From: Daucus carota subsp. sativus
Lineage: Eukaryota > Streptophyta > Magnoliopsida > Apiales > Apiaceae
NCBI RefSeq assembly: GCF_001625215.2
Contig: NC_030387.2
Coordinates: forward strand, 26,300,517 to 26,364,516
Length of the DNA: 64,000 bases
Direction of reading: 5' to 3'
Position 1 is the stretch's first letter, and every line of letters starts with the position of its first letter. Positions 54,901 to 63,807 of the stretch are shown in pieces. Position numbers and translations under genes: made by a program. Below the pieces are notes generated by a model that was given only the letters and a program-made list of their open reading frames with translations, ran no database searches and was not told the DNA's origin.

Positions 54901-56201
54901 GTATCAATCCACCATTCTCGCGGATTAGATCCAACCAGGTTAACCTCAGAGACCGTAGCACAGAGGTCTATATCACCTATCTCCTTGGAGATATTATCAA
55001 CCATGTTTGCTTCTTTCTTCTTGGTCTTCTTAGGCTTCCTACAGTCGGCAGACCTATGACCAACTTTGTCACAGTTGAAGCACTTTCCTTGGAACTTCGA
55101 AGGCTTCGAAACTCCTCCTTTGGGTGCCAGTTTAGCCCCTTTCCCGGAACTGGTCTTCTTGGACTTGGAGCTTTGAGCATGCTCCACCATATTTGCCTTT
55201 TCACCGGCAATATGCTTCTTTCCAGATCCTCTGTTATTTTCTTCAATGCGAAGTCTAACAATCAGATCCTCCATAGTCATCTCCTTTCGCTTATGCTTAA
55301 GGTAGTTCTGGAAATCTTTCCATCCAGGAGGCAGCTTTTCTATTACAGCAGCAACTTGGAAAGATTCTGTGAGACCCATCCGCTCGGCATGCATCTCATG
55401 AATGATCAGCTGCAACTCTTGCACCTGACTGTCAACAGTCTTGGAATCCACCATCTTGTAGTCAAGAAAGCGTCCAACAATCCACTTCTTGGCACCGGCA
55501 TCTTCGGTTTTATACTTACGGTCAAGTGATTCCCATAAGTCCTTAGATGTTATCTTCGAACTGTACACATCATACAGCGGGCCAGTCAAACCATTAAGCA
55601 CATAGTTCCGACAAATATAGTCGGAGTGCTTCCATGCATCAACGGCAAACACCGCCTGCGTATCGCTCTCAGCAGTGAGCATAGGTGTCTCTTCTCTCAG
55701 ATAGCGAGACAAGTTCAGTGTGGTCAGGTAGAACAACATCTTCTGCTGCCACTGTTTGAAGTTCGTTCCGTTGAACTTTTCTGGCCTTTCAGCGTGAGAA
55801 GTAGGCACATGAGGCACAGCTGGCGCAAAGGGCGCAACAGGCGCAACAGGCGCTGTATGCACAGCAGTCCCAATCGGCTGAGGAACATGTCCTGCCGGAC
55901 AGTGTGTAAGTGGAACACTGAACTGACCAAAGGTCATCTGTCCCGCAGGACCATAGCCCGGAGGCGTAGTTCCAGAACCGTAGCCCGGAGGCGTAGTCCC
56001 GAAGCCGAAGCCCGCTGGCGTAGGTCCAGAACCAGAGCCCGCAGGCGTAGGTCCAGAACCAGATGGCACACCCCCATCTGGATTAACCAGTGCGTTGGGG
56101 TTACCTTGCGACTGCTGCGGCTGACCCCCATCTGGATTAACCAGTGCGTTGGGATCAACAGCCGTACCACTCGTAGGGATAACATTATTAACATTCTCCA
56201 T
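51918..56201 (-). CDS. Copia gag-pol polyprotein, 1427 residues, intact
   Basis: A single open frame starts 104 bp inside the 5' LTR and ends 618 bp before the 3' LTR. Order: a Gly/Pro-rich N-terminus with two copies of NPNALVNPDGG-like sequence (about 17-44) and GTTPPGYG repeats (about 68-87); UBN2-type gag (about 135-320); CCHC knuckle CFNCDKVGHRSADC (374-387); protease WWIDTGASRHIC (about 430-441); integrase HHCC (567-601) and catalytic D627, D689, E725; reverse transcriptase with YVDD at about 1112; RNase H from GYTDANW (about 1272) to NIADPLTKG. All catalytic residues expected are present, so the copy may be able to move. The encoded protein acts in cytoplasmic particles and the nucleus. 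The lineage within Copia was not assigned. Confidence 0.97.
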   Translation of the reverse strand: MENVNNVIPTSGTAVDPNALVNPDGGQPQQSQGNPNALVNPDGGVPSGSGPTPAGSGSGPTPAGFGFGTTPPGYGSGTTPPGYGPAGQMTFGQFSVPLTHCPAGHVPQPIGTAVHTAPVAPVAPFAPAVPHVPTSHAERPEKFNGTNFKQWQQKMLFYLTTLNLSRYLREETPMLTAESDTQAVFAVDAWKHSDYICRNYVLNGLTGPLYDVYSSKITSKDLWESLDRKYKTEDAGAKKWIVGRFLDYKMVDSKTVDSQVQELQLIIHEMHAERMGLTESFQVAAVIEKLPPGWKDFQNYLKHKRKEMTMEDLIVRLRIEENNRGSGKKHIAGEKANMVEHAQSSKSKKTSSGKGAKLAPKGGVSKPSKFQGKCFNCDKVGHRSADCRKPKKTKKKEANMVDNISKEIGDIDLCATVSEVNLVGSNPREWWIDTGASRHICSDKATFSSLVASDAGEKLYMGNSATSTIEGEGTVILKMTSGKNLTLKNVLYVPDIRKNLVSGSLLSKHGFRIVIESDKVVLSKSGMYVGKGYASDGLFKLNVMSIKENNEMKNSSAYLLESPNLWHARLGHVNYDTLRRLSAKEYIPKLTIDSKHKCETCVEAKLTRSSFKRVERNTKVLDLIHSDICDLKFAPTRGGNKYFITFIDDCTKYCYVYLLKSKDEAIDKFRIYKEEVERQQTEKIKRIRSDRGGEYVEPFGEFCSQHGIIHEVTAPYSPQSNGVAERKNRTLKEMMNAMLLSSGLPQSMWGEAILSANNILNITMRKNKDVSPYEMWEKKKPSYKHLKVWGCLAKVLIPTPKKVKIGPKTVDCIFIGYPPRSIAYRFLVYDSKIPEIQKNTIMESRNASFFETTFPCNPRNEHPTTSKRTHESVDDENENDESDDENVGVVRRSKRQRTEKSFGSDFMTYLLEEGDPKTYKEAITSPDGPMWKEAIKSEIDSILQNHTWELVDLPPGCKALGNKWVFKKKLKPDGTIDKYKARLVIKGYKQQKGLDYFDTYSPVTRITSIRMMFAITAMRNLTVHQMDVKTAFLNGDIDEEIYMEQPEGFAVPGQERKVCKLVKSLYGLKQAPMKWHEKFDEVVLAHNFKINECDSCAYYKDDESGYVMMTLYVDDLLIAGSNEKVIKSTKDMLKSRFDMKDMGLANVILGIQISRTSEGLALSQPHYVDKILERFLKDDTEKARTPVDMTLHLSKNKGEGVSQLEYSRIIGSLMYLMSCTRPDIAYSISKLSRFTSNPGDDHWKAIIRVLRYLRGTRDYGLHYGRYPAVLEGYTDANWISSKKALKSTSGYVFTLAGAAVSWKSSKQTVITHSTMEAEFVALDKCAEEAEYLRQFLEDIPRWPRPVTAIGIHCDSQSAIGRAQSTMYNGKSRHIRRRHSSIRQLISTGIITIDYIPSKDNIADPLTKGLPREVVEKSSRGMGLKPIA

Positions 56202-56304
56202 TAAATCTGTATTCCAACACGCAAATAAACCAAATCAATTACGCAATCAAACCAAACCAAAACAATCACAGTTGTAAAAACAGAATAATAATACGCTTTA
56301 AGAT

Positions 56305-57258
56305 TGTTATACAATCTGTGCAAAACCAACAATACAGTACGTGCGTTTGTGTGTGTGCGCGAGAAACAGTGTACGTAAGGAGGCAGTATAGAACGAAGGA
56401 TATAAGAACAGAGATCCGAGTCCAGTGCGTAACTGTCTCCTTAAAGCGTATTTCGCCCTCACCGTGTGTGATGAACGATCGCCTCCCAGGATAAAACGGA
56501 TTGACGATGCGAGAAGCACCTTCGACGAACTTGAACAAGGACTGAAACTATCACCGACGCGGCTAGGGTTTTGGGTGCGAGAGAGGCTGTGTATTTTTCG
56601 TGTGTATAAACCCTAATCTATAATGAGTATATATAGACAATGCAAGACTTGTGTGCTACGCTTCGTAATTAATTAAAACGCGTTTAATTAATTTACGCGG
56701 TTATAAATTAAATCCGAAATCAAATCGGAATTAATTTAAACCAAGCAATTAATCCGAAATCAAATCGGAATTAATTTCTGCAATTTAATTGAGCCCAAGC
56801 CCAGTGGAAAAATAAATTCAGCAAAACTAGTCCGTAATTTTTCGGGCCCAGATTTTGCTGCATTCGTGTCCGCAGGTCGCACACGCGGAAAAGCCCGAGG
56901 CTTGCGAAGCCACGAAATTTCCCTCGAAATCCCACGATTTGCACCCCCCCTGCGCGCACGTAGGTGGTGGAGCATAACACTAGTAACACATTTGGACTCT
57001 ACCAAAGTGTTTTACTATATAAAGCCTTTAAAGGCTCTTTATTGAATCTATGTGGGATTCAAGCTTTCTATTCCATTTTTTCCACTACCAAGGAAACAAC
57101 TTTGGATCATCATAACTCATCCATTCCTTAGTCGTTTTGAGTGAATAAACATGCATTGGAAAGCTCTCTCGGAGGAGAACATAATCCAAGCATAACCCGC
57201 CACGAGCACGTAGCCGAGCCTCACTCAAATTGGTGCTCAAAATGACAAATTTCCAACA
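56305..57258 (-). repeat. 5' LTR of the young Copia
   Basis: 954 bp. USE-like site 57048-57058 and TATA-like site 57015-57023 on minus, 24 bp apart. A GC-rich tract follows in the sense direction (about 56860-56990). Confidence 0.97.
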
Positions 57259-57325
57259 ATTCGAAGATCAACCAATTAAATTAAGATAGAGAAAAAGATA
57301 TTCTAAAATGATAAAGAAATCTAAA

Positions 57326-58808
57326 TGAAAGGCATATGTTAAGCCTATTTGTAATTAAGAGGAATCAACTCAACTCTGATAAGAAAACAAGTAAATAGCA
57401 AGTACTGTTATCCGGAATCCGTACGAAGAACGTCAAATGATTTATTGAAGATTTTATGTCAGAAGAATTTCAGGATGCTGCTGCAAACCACTGGAAGAAG
57501 TTCATTAATATGATCAAGCCTCAGTGTACAAATAATCTTTTGTAGCACGTCCAGAAGATCAGAAGGCATAAAGTTTCAATACTTTATTTATTCAGAAGAT
57601 TCCATCATTGTGTCTACAAATGAAGAAGAACTAAGAAGACGAAGAATCGACGAACAAGTCACAGCTTAATTGTTTAAATGACAAGGAATATTTAATTGAG
57701 CTAGTTACAGATGAACCAGACAGTACAATTGTGTATCAGCTCATCAGATTAAATATTCTACGTCAAAAGAAAGTGGCCGTTCATTCAAGTCGAAGATCTT
57801 AATTGTTTACAGAAGACTGAAGACTTTGAAGAAGAAGAAAAGGGATAATTGATTATCTAATTATTTAATCCACTTCTCTAAATAATTATATATGATGTGT
57901 AATTTATTTATTGAATTAATTCTATCTCGAATTAATTTAATTTATGAATTTATGCATTTAATATAATTAAGTGGATATTAATTGGTTAATTAATTAAAAG
58001 AAATAAGGGTTTGTCTTGTTGGATCAAAAGGAAACACAATTGCTATGATTGTCTTAAGAAATAACAAGGTAAGACAATCAAACAGATTGTCTTACCGTGC
58101 CATTTCCCTCCTCCAACACACGGTAAGACAATCTCTGGAATTGTCTTACCGTGTCCTTCTTTTGTCTTACCGTGTAGATGGCAAGACAATCATTCTGATT
58201 GTCTTACCGTGTAGCTTCCAAGACAATCAGGATGATTGTCTTACCGTTTGGAGTGTAAGATAATCCTACAGATTGTCTTACCGTGTCCCAATTATCTTAC
58301 CGTGTCCCTGAGATTGTCTTACCACTTCAGATTGTCTTACTAAGCTATAGACAATGCTTATGATTGTCTTACCTTATGTTTTTCAGCAAGACAAAGTGCC
58401 AAATTGTCATAGCAACCACTAGATTGTCTTTGCCACCATTGTCTTGCCTAGTTCTTGAGATTTGCCTATAAATATGGTTCATTCTCATTCATTTGTAAGT
58501 GTTCAAAGTGCTTGTAAGCTTTCAAGTTGTGTTAAACTTGCTATTCGTTAAATCCGCAGTTTACTGTGCTTTGATCATTCGGTTGTTTTGTTCCGCTGAG
58601 TTAGAATACTTTCTGTCAAATTTATTCTACGAACTAGTGGACATTAAAACGAACCATATTAATTATATAACGACTTAAAACATTGTTATATTAATTAATC
58701 TTAATCTGATTAACAAGTTATATTCCAATCAGATTTATTCCGCCGCGATTATTTTTAAGTGACGATTGTATTCAACCCCCCCTTCTACAATCGTTCCAGG
58801 ACCTAACA
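57326..58808 (+). mobile_element. Solo LTR related to the Sirevirus-like element
   Basis: 1483 bp starting TGAAAGGCATATG and ending GGACCTAACA, with a perfect 5-bp TSD CTAAA (57321-57325 and 58809-58813). It shares GGAAGAAGTTCATTAATATG (57493-57512) with 8549-8568, a TTCAACCCCCCCTTCTAC block near the end, and the context CCTATAAATATG around the TATA box (58467-58474). No PBS, purine tract or second LTR is attached, so it is most simply the product of LTR-LTR recombination. Confidence 0.88.
58068..58281. promoter_or_regulatory. Palindrome cluster GGTAAGACAATC...GATTGTCTTACC in the solo LTR
   Basis: Five stem-loops with 10-12 bp arms and 5-7 bp loops: 58068-58096, 58121-58151, 58180-58208, 58218-58243, 58255-58281. 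Single half-sites ATTGTCTTACC continue to about 58450, just upstream of TATAAATA at 58467. The arm contains GTCTTAC and no W-box, unlike the other LTR. Confidence 0.88.
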
Positions 58809-59287
58809 CTAAATGAACTACAATTATTCCTATTTTCCTTTATTATATCCTATTTTGAATTCTTGTATTTTAATAAGATAGTATCAAAATATTATAATAT
58901 CTCAATATACAAAAAACCCATTCATTTTCTTTACGGTAGATTGTAAAGTGCTCATTTATTTGAAATTTGTAAGAACCGAAAAAATAGATTTTTTTTTTTT
59001 GAAATTGAAAAAATAGAAAAGTTATTATAGTTAAATATGAAATTTGTAAGAACTGAAAAAATAGAAAAGTATTATAGTTTTTCTTAATGATCTTATTATA
59101 ATTTATTTTCCTCCATTAACCGATCTAAATATTATAAGTTTTTGTTAAAAACTATATACGTGATGAAGGACAAAATTGTTAGTCCCTAATTGCACATTAT
59201 TGAACAGATGGATTTTAAGATCCTAGAATCAAGAATTCTGGTATGGAGAACTAGTTTTGAGCTAGAAGATGAACAAAAAAGCTGTTA
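58809..59287 (+). promoter_or_regulatory. Upstream region of the TOM2B-like gene
   Basis: AT-rich. It includes two copies of GAAATTTGTAAGAAC.GAAAAAATAGA (58961-58990 and 59037-59066). The solo LTR ends about 480 bp before the start codon and could supply promoter activity; that is inference. Confidence 0.4.
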
Positions 59288-61759
59288 ATGGCAGCAAAAA
59301 TAGGAGGAAGTGGCAGAAGAGAAGGTTCAGCAAAAGCAGTGGTTTCTGATCACATCTCTCAAACCATCAAGTCCACCTCCAATGTCCTTCAGCTCATGCT
59401 TCAGTCCTCTCCTTCCCAGGTACTTTTTTATTCTCCCTGTTTCATGATGTTATTAAAATATGCATGCATTATTGCATTATGCATATGTTATTTCACTAAT
59501 GTATTGGTTAAATTATATGAACAAATATGACATGTTAATCATTATAGATGTCAGGAAAAACTTGAAGGTTTTTGTGATCAATGAATCCGTTTAACCATAA
59601 TCGATATTCAGAACAGATGTAATCAATGTATCGGCCTGAGTTCAATTGACATCACTGGAACTAACAAAAAATAAATTATCTATTCAAATTTAAAAAAAAA
59701 AGATAAATATAGTGAAGTAATCCAATTTCGGCCCAACTAAAAGGTACCTTCTAATTTCAAATTATCCCTTCAAATTGTGCAAATAGTAAAGTTTGTTCTT
59801 TAAATTTGTCTTGCACATTATCATCCTGAAATTTTTGTGCCCGTCTTCGGCTAATTTTTGACCCCAGTAATTCGAATTTCTTGCTATGCAAGTGTCCATA
59901 CCTCAATTCAGCCAATCATATTTGGCTATCATAAAAAGCAGCATTTATGTTCCAAAGGAGAAGAAGATGTACGTGCTAAATGTGTGAATCATTTGATATT
60001 CTGAAATTTATTATTTGTGTTGCTATGTGTAACATGTATAGGCTCAACTGAGAAAGCTTCCAAAAGACCTTTTGGCCAAGACCTCGACAATTAGAAACAC
60101 TGAGCAAGTATGTTTGTGGAAATTCCTCATTCATCCTATATAATAGTAATCGAGTAATGTGTCGTTCCTCGAGGGAAATTTGATGTACCAGTGCACCTGT
60201 TTCTATATATCACTATAATGCAGGTATTGAATCAATTACCTCATGTAATTTCGTCTTTGGATGCGCACACAGAGCAAGGATTACAAAGGTGATCCTCTTC
60301 TTCAGATGTTTGTGATCTCTGAGTTACTTCATTTTAAGTAAATCTTGCTTCACGCTGATCTGCACAAGGATTATAATATCTAGTAAATAGCTTGCGACAC
60401 TGTTTTTATTTCAATGTGTCATTTCCAGTTAGAGGTGGCCAATCGAGCGGTTTTGAACCGATCGTTCGGAACCGACCCGGCAAAAAATTCGTCAAAATTC
60501 GATTCGGGACGGGCTTGATTCGGCCCGGACCGACTCGTTATATTTCACGAAGCGAATACGAATCCTAATATCAGAAACCAGAACCGGCCCGGAACCGGCC
60601 CGCGAATTAACGAGTTGGTGACAATGTGAACGACCCGCGGTTCAACGAATCGAACGAATGAACCGCGAGTCAACGAGCTGTTCAACGGTTCAACGAGCCG
60701 AACGAACGGTTCATAAATGAATTAGATTAATTTAGTTTTGTAATTTTAAAATTTTTCTAGTGTAGTTTTTTTTTATGTATCGATGTAGTTTGTTCCGTTT
60801 TTTTAGAGAGGAGTCCTCTCAAATTAATTGTAAAATATATTTTAATTAATAAAATTTATACGAGGTACCATCCTCTTTTATTTTATTTTATTTTAATTAA
60901 AAAATATGGTAATATAAGATAACTGAACACAAACTAATCCGAGAAAAGACGGAATCATTCGCGATTCGCGAATCGATTCGTGATTCGCGAATCAATTCTG
61001 ATTCGCGAATCACGAATCGATTCGCGAATCGCGAATGATTCGCAGTTTAAGGCGAGTTTAAGGCTGACGCTGAATGTTTGTCCTGTCTCGATTTTTTTTT
61101 TGACTTCTTTTATTTACAGAATAATGAATTTATTTTAAAAAAATAATTGATTAAATGAACTTATATATAAAACAAAAAATTAAAAAAATAAAATAAAAAT
61201 GAACCGTTTCAACTCGTGAACCCGCGAATCGGTTCACGAGCTGATTCGGACGAATTCGGCCCGGAACCGGACCGGCCCGCCTAATCAAACGGGCCGGTTA
61301 CGAATCATGTTTCTATAACCCGGCCCGATAAAAATTCGGCCCGGCCCGCCCCGGACCGCCCGTTTGGCCACCACTATTTCCAGTGTCCATACACACGTGT
61401 TATGAAAATGCACAAAAATTTATCATTAGAGATCATCTTTGAAAATATCATAGGTTAAGTGAAGAGCCGAATGATCTGACTTCCTACTTGTGTGAATGTT
61501 TGCAGCGGACCTCATCTCAGCACTATTCTGCAGTTGACTGAAACTATTAAAATCTGCCAGCTCAAACATTTAGCCAGTACGCAAGTCTCTCCCCAGGTAC
61601 ATCGAGTATTCTGTAATAAATCTGCAGATGTGTGCTAGTTGATGATTTACAGAAAGAAGCTGTATGAAATGCTTGTTTTCTTAGCAGGAACCAAAAGTGA
61701 CGATAGAGGATCGACCATCAACTGTTCTCAACCAGTTTGCTGCGACTAAAACAATGTAA
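59288..61759 (+). CDS. TOM2B-like small plant protein (tobamovirus multiplication 2B family)
   Basis: Exons 59288-59419, 60042-60107, 60224-60288, 61506-61596, 61688-61759; GT-AG, in frame, 141 residues. The protein starts MAAKIGGSGRREGSAKAVVS and is basic and helical, with no membrane segment or signal. Blocks HISQTIKSTSNVLQLMLQSS, QLRKLPKDLLAKTSTIRNTE and VLNQLPHVISSLDAHTEQGL resemble the plant TOM2B family. In Arabidopsis TOM2B is a host gene whose loss, with TOM2A, lowers tobamovirus multiplication; its normal cellular role is not well defined. Intron 3 holds a hAT element. Exon 5 follows a TAGCAG (NAGNAG) acceptor, so forms with or without one extra Gln may exist. The family call is from memory. 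Confidence 0.75.
60430..61376. mobile_element. hAT-type non-autonomous element in intron 3 of the TOM2B-like gene
   Basis: The ends TAGAGGTGGCCAATCG and CGTTTGGCCACCACTA are inverted, with a perfect 8-bp TSD TTTCCAGT (60422-60429, 61377-61384). GC-rich subterminal regions carry many GGCCCGG and GAACCG words. The centre (60955-61045) is packed with GATTCGCGAATC-type palindromes. It encodes no transposase. The TIR and TSD fit the hAT superfamily. Confidence 0.92.
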
Positions 61760-62181
61760 ATTTGAGTATAGATAAGTGTTCTAAGAAGCGGCTGTCTGGA
61801 TGGAATCGATATTTAAAGTGTTTCGATTTTGTACTAGACGAATGATTAATCGTTTTTGAAGATTAAGTGGCATCCTAACCTAAGGAAATAGGATGGGGGA
61901 GTAGTAGTGAATTGATATGACTTGTTAAGACATCGGAGTAGTAGTGAATTGATATGAGGAGATTATTTTTCAGTGTTTTTTAAATTTTCTTTTGCAAAAA
62001 GGTGTTAATCTAATCTTGCTTCTTAAATTGGACGTAAATATTGTGCATAAATCAAGATGGAAATAATATGCAATCTAATAGAAAGCTGATGTAAAGCTGA
62101 TTATCATTCCATTAAAATCTAAATCTCGATCATACGCCCCGCAATCAAATATCAACAAATTTGTAAAAAGAGCATGAAATT
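61760..62181 (+). other. TOM2B-like 3' UTR and spacer
   Basis: Contains a direct repeat GGAGTAGTAGTGAATTGATATGA at about 61900 and 61935. Otherwise featureless up to the snoRNA promoter. Confidence 0.45.
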
Positions 62182-62316
62182 ATGGGCCATATGAAGAGGC
62201 CCAACCCAACTCAAAAAGGCCGAGGAGGTCATTGGGGCGTCGTGACAAAGTAATAAGTTCCCAGGTCGGCCCACATTGGTGACAAAGGAAATTAGGGTTT
62301 GAGTGGTGTATAAATA
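62182..62316 (+). promoter_or_regulatory. Promoter of the snoRNA cluster: site II, telo-box, TATA
   Basis: Site II-type TGGGCC/GGCCCA at 62182-62187, 62198-62203 and 62268-62273; telo-box TTAGGGTTT at 62292-62300; TATAAATA at 62309-62316. This combination is known from plant genes for ribosomal proteins and snoRNAs. GCCCACATTGG at 62269-62279 also resembles the snRNA upstream sequence element. The start of transcription is probably near 62340. Confidence 0.75.
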
Positions 62317-62493
62317 CTGCGATTTCTCTTAAACCTCACAGATGGGAATGATACAGAAACTCCATCTCTCTGCGATTCATTTTCTCGTATTCTTCCCTCC
62401 TTGTATATGTATGTGTTTATAATAATTATTATATTTGTGTTTAAGTTCGATTTGAGTAGTTTATTTTGAGATTACATGGAAAAAGAAAAGAAT

Positions 62494-62584
62494 AGTGCAA
62501 TGAGGAAAACACATCTGTGCTCCAGAGAAGAGATGAATATCTCTTCTGTGACGGCTGTACAACCTCTAAGAAGTTCTGAGCACT
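62494..62584 (+). ncRNA. Predicted box C/D snoRNA with 18S guide (SNORD61/U61-like)
   Basis: The terminal stem AGTGC (62494-62498) pairs with GCACT (62580-62584). It encloses a C box ATGAGGA (62500-62506, one mismatch to RTGATGA) and D box CTGA (62576-62579). The guide CCTCTAAGAAGTT (62563-62575) just upstream of D is complementary to the conserved 18S rRNA segment CTTCTTAGAGG. The five-nucleotide rule places the methylated base on a U of that segment, the site known to be served by SNORD61 in humans. No strong D' box is visible. The target was recalled from known 18S sequence, not searched. Confidence 0.6.
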
Positions 62585-62626
62585 TGACTTTTTGTATCTA
62601 TTTATTTGCACTCTATTATATACTGC

Positions 62627-62712
62627 GCGAGATGATGATAGAATTCATTGGTCTGTCAATCCACTGATTATCTCTTGATGTTAAACAATGAATCCCGACA
62701 GGATCTGATCGC
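62627..62712 (+). ncRNA. Predicted box C/D snoRNA with 18S guide (SNORD33/snR55-like)
   Basis: C box ATGATGA (62632-62638), D' box CTGA (62664-62667), C' TGATGTT (62676-62682) and D box CTGA (62705-62708). The short stem GCGA (62627-62630) pairs with TCGC (62709-62712). The guide GTCTGTCAATCC (62651-62662) next to D' is complementary over 12 nt to 18S GGATTGACAGAC. The rule selects the first U, equivalent to the yeast snR55/human SNORD33 site. A second guide before D has no target I recognise. Confidence 0.72.
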
Positions 62713-62772
62713 CTTGGTTTTTCTTTTTCTTTTTTTTTTAAATTTTAATTTTAATTTTATGCGTAAAAAGTT

Positions 62773-62866
62773 GCAGTGGTAGATGATGAAGATATAAAAA
62801 GACAAATGGGTAATTTGCGTCTGATTCACATTGATGCTATTCACCTTGGAGAACTGATACTGCTGC
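62773..62866 (+). ncRNA. Predicted box C/D snoRNA with 18S guide (U16/SNORD16-like)
   Basis: A 9-bp terminal stem (GCAGTGGTA 62773-62781 with TACTGCTGC 62858-62866, two G-U pairs) encloses C box ATGATGA (62783-62789), D' CTGA (62821-62824), C' TGATGCT (62832-62838) and D CTGA (62854-62857). The guide TGGGTAATTTGCG upstream of D' is complementary to 18S CGCAAATTACCCA, and the rule picks the first A of AAATT. This is the site served by U16/SNORD16 in humans and snR87 in yeast. The best-formed of the three. The guide upstream of D (CACCTTGGAGAA) may target 25S rRNA, unverified. Confidence 0.82.
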
Positions 62867-63289
62867 TATTCTTAATTCTTCCCCCACAACTTTCTCCTCA
62901 GTCATCCAGCATTTTTGGACAAAAATAAGTATATTTTTTATAAGTATTATACATATTTTGTTACAATTTGAGGTTAGAAGCTGTTGTTTTGGTTTTGTTT
63001 GATATTTTCTATTATTTGGCCTGGAAATTAGTAATCATTGTAAGAATGTAAGGTAATAATACCATTGCCATGATATGAACTAATGGGCAGAGGCGCAGGA
63101 TGGTGATTAATCAGAGTATTCATTCAAAGAATTAATCATTAATTAGAAATCGGATAATTAATCATATATTTTTATTAAAAAAAGAAATTTTAAAAATAAT
63201 AATCTTAACTATGTGCCCAAGGGATTTAAAAATGTGTATCACAAAATCAAACAACTTATATTTTAAAATAGAAGAGTATCTTTTGACGA
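62867..63289. other. Spacer after the snoRNA cluster
   Basis: AT-rich with a poly-T-flanked beginning. No gene recognised. Confidence 0.4.
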
Positions 63290-63807
63290 TACATGGAAGG
63301 CCTTGTTCTACAAGAGAACAACTTTTCTGGTACATTCTCGTCAAAACCAGTTAACAGGGGAAGTACCAAAATCATTGTCCAGTTCTAAAATGCTGCATAT
63401 TCTGGATACATCAAATAATCAGATCTAGTCTTTTCACAAAACAAGCTCTCAGGAGTCATTCCTCAAGAATTAGCAGCACAACTTAATTTCATCGAATTCT
63501 TCAATGTGTCTTACAACCTCCTAAGTGGTCGCATTCTACAAGGGCCGCAATTCAGGACGTTTGGGAATAATTCATACGTTGCTAACCCAGGGGGCTTTGT
63601 GGATTTCCATTGTGTAAGGAATGTGGAACTGTTTATTCAGTGCCAGCTGATAAAAATGACAGAATCCATGATGAAAATGAAGATGATAAAGAAAGGGATA
63701 AGTTTCCAAGTGGATTCGACTGGATATTTTTATTAGCAGGACTTGGAAGTGGGCTTATTGTTGTGTATGTCATAGGAAACATCTCAACAGAAAATAACTA
63801 CATTTGA
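63290..63807 (+). pseudogene. C-terminal remnant of an LRR receptor-like protein gene
   Basis: Pieces in order: LVLQENNFSGT and LTGEVPKSLSSSKMLHILD (leucine-rich repeats), NKLSGVIPQELAAQLNFIEF and FNVSYNLLSGRI, then QGPQFRTFGNNSYVANPG (the conserved end of the LRR region in Cf-9/EIX-type receptor-like proteins). An acidic stretch (DENEDDKERDKFPSG) and a transmembrane helix (WIFLLAGLGSGLIVVYVIG) follow, with a short cytoplasmic tail and no kinase. A TAG at 63426-63428 and a frameshift around 63590-63600 break the frame. The N-terminal LRRs and signal peptide are absent. Intact family members are surface immune or developmental receptors; this copy is dead. Confidence 0.8.

Larger units (their letters stand above)
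50345..57258 (-). mobile_element. Young, apparently intact Ty1/Copia retrotransposon (6.9 kb)
   Basis: LTRs 50345-51299 and 56305-57258 are flanked by a perfect 5-bp TSD ATTCG (50340-50344, 57259-57263). The interior is one uninterrupted gag-pol frame on minus. The purine tract (complement of 51300-51312, ATGTGGGGGAT) adjoins the left, 3' LTR. Between the LTRs I saw one substitution (50831 G versus 56791 A) and one base less in the C-run near 50993. So little divergence means recent insertion. All cis elements except a standard PBS are recognisable. Confidence 0.97.

Noticed and set aside
54675-55529. 284-codon plus-strand frame
   Set aside because: It lies antisense to the intact Copia gag-pol and has no family resemblance; a shadow of codon bias.
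58045-58440. Regularly spaced repeat resembling a CRISPR array
   Set aside because: Plant nuclear DNA; units are inverted pairs with irregular spacing inside a solo LTR with its own TSD.
62476-62667. 63-codon frame
   Set aside because: It overlaps two box C/D snoRNAs and has no protein resemblance.
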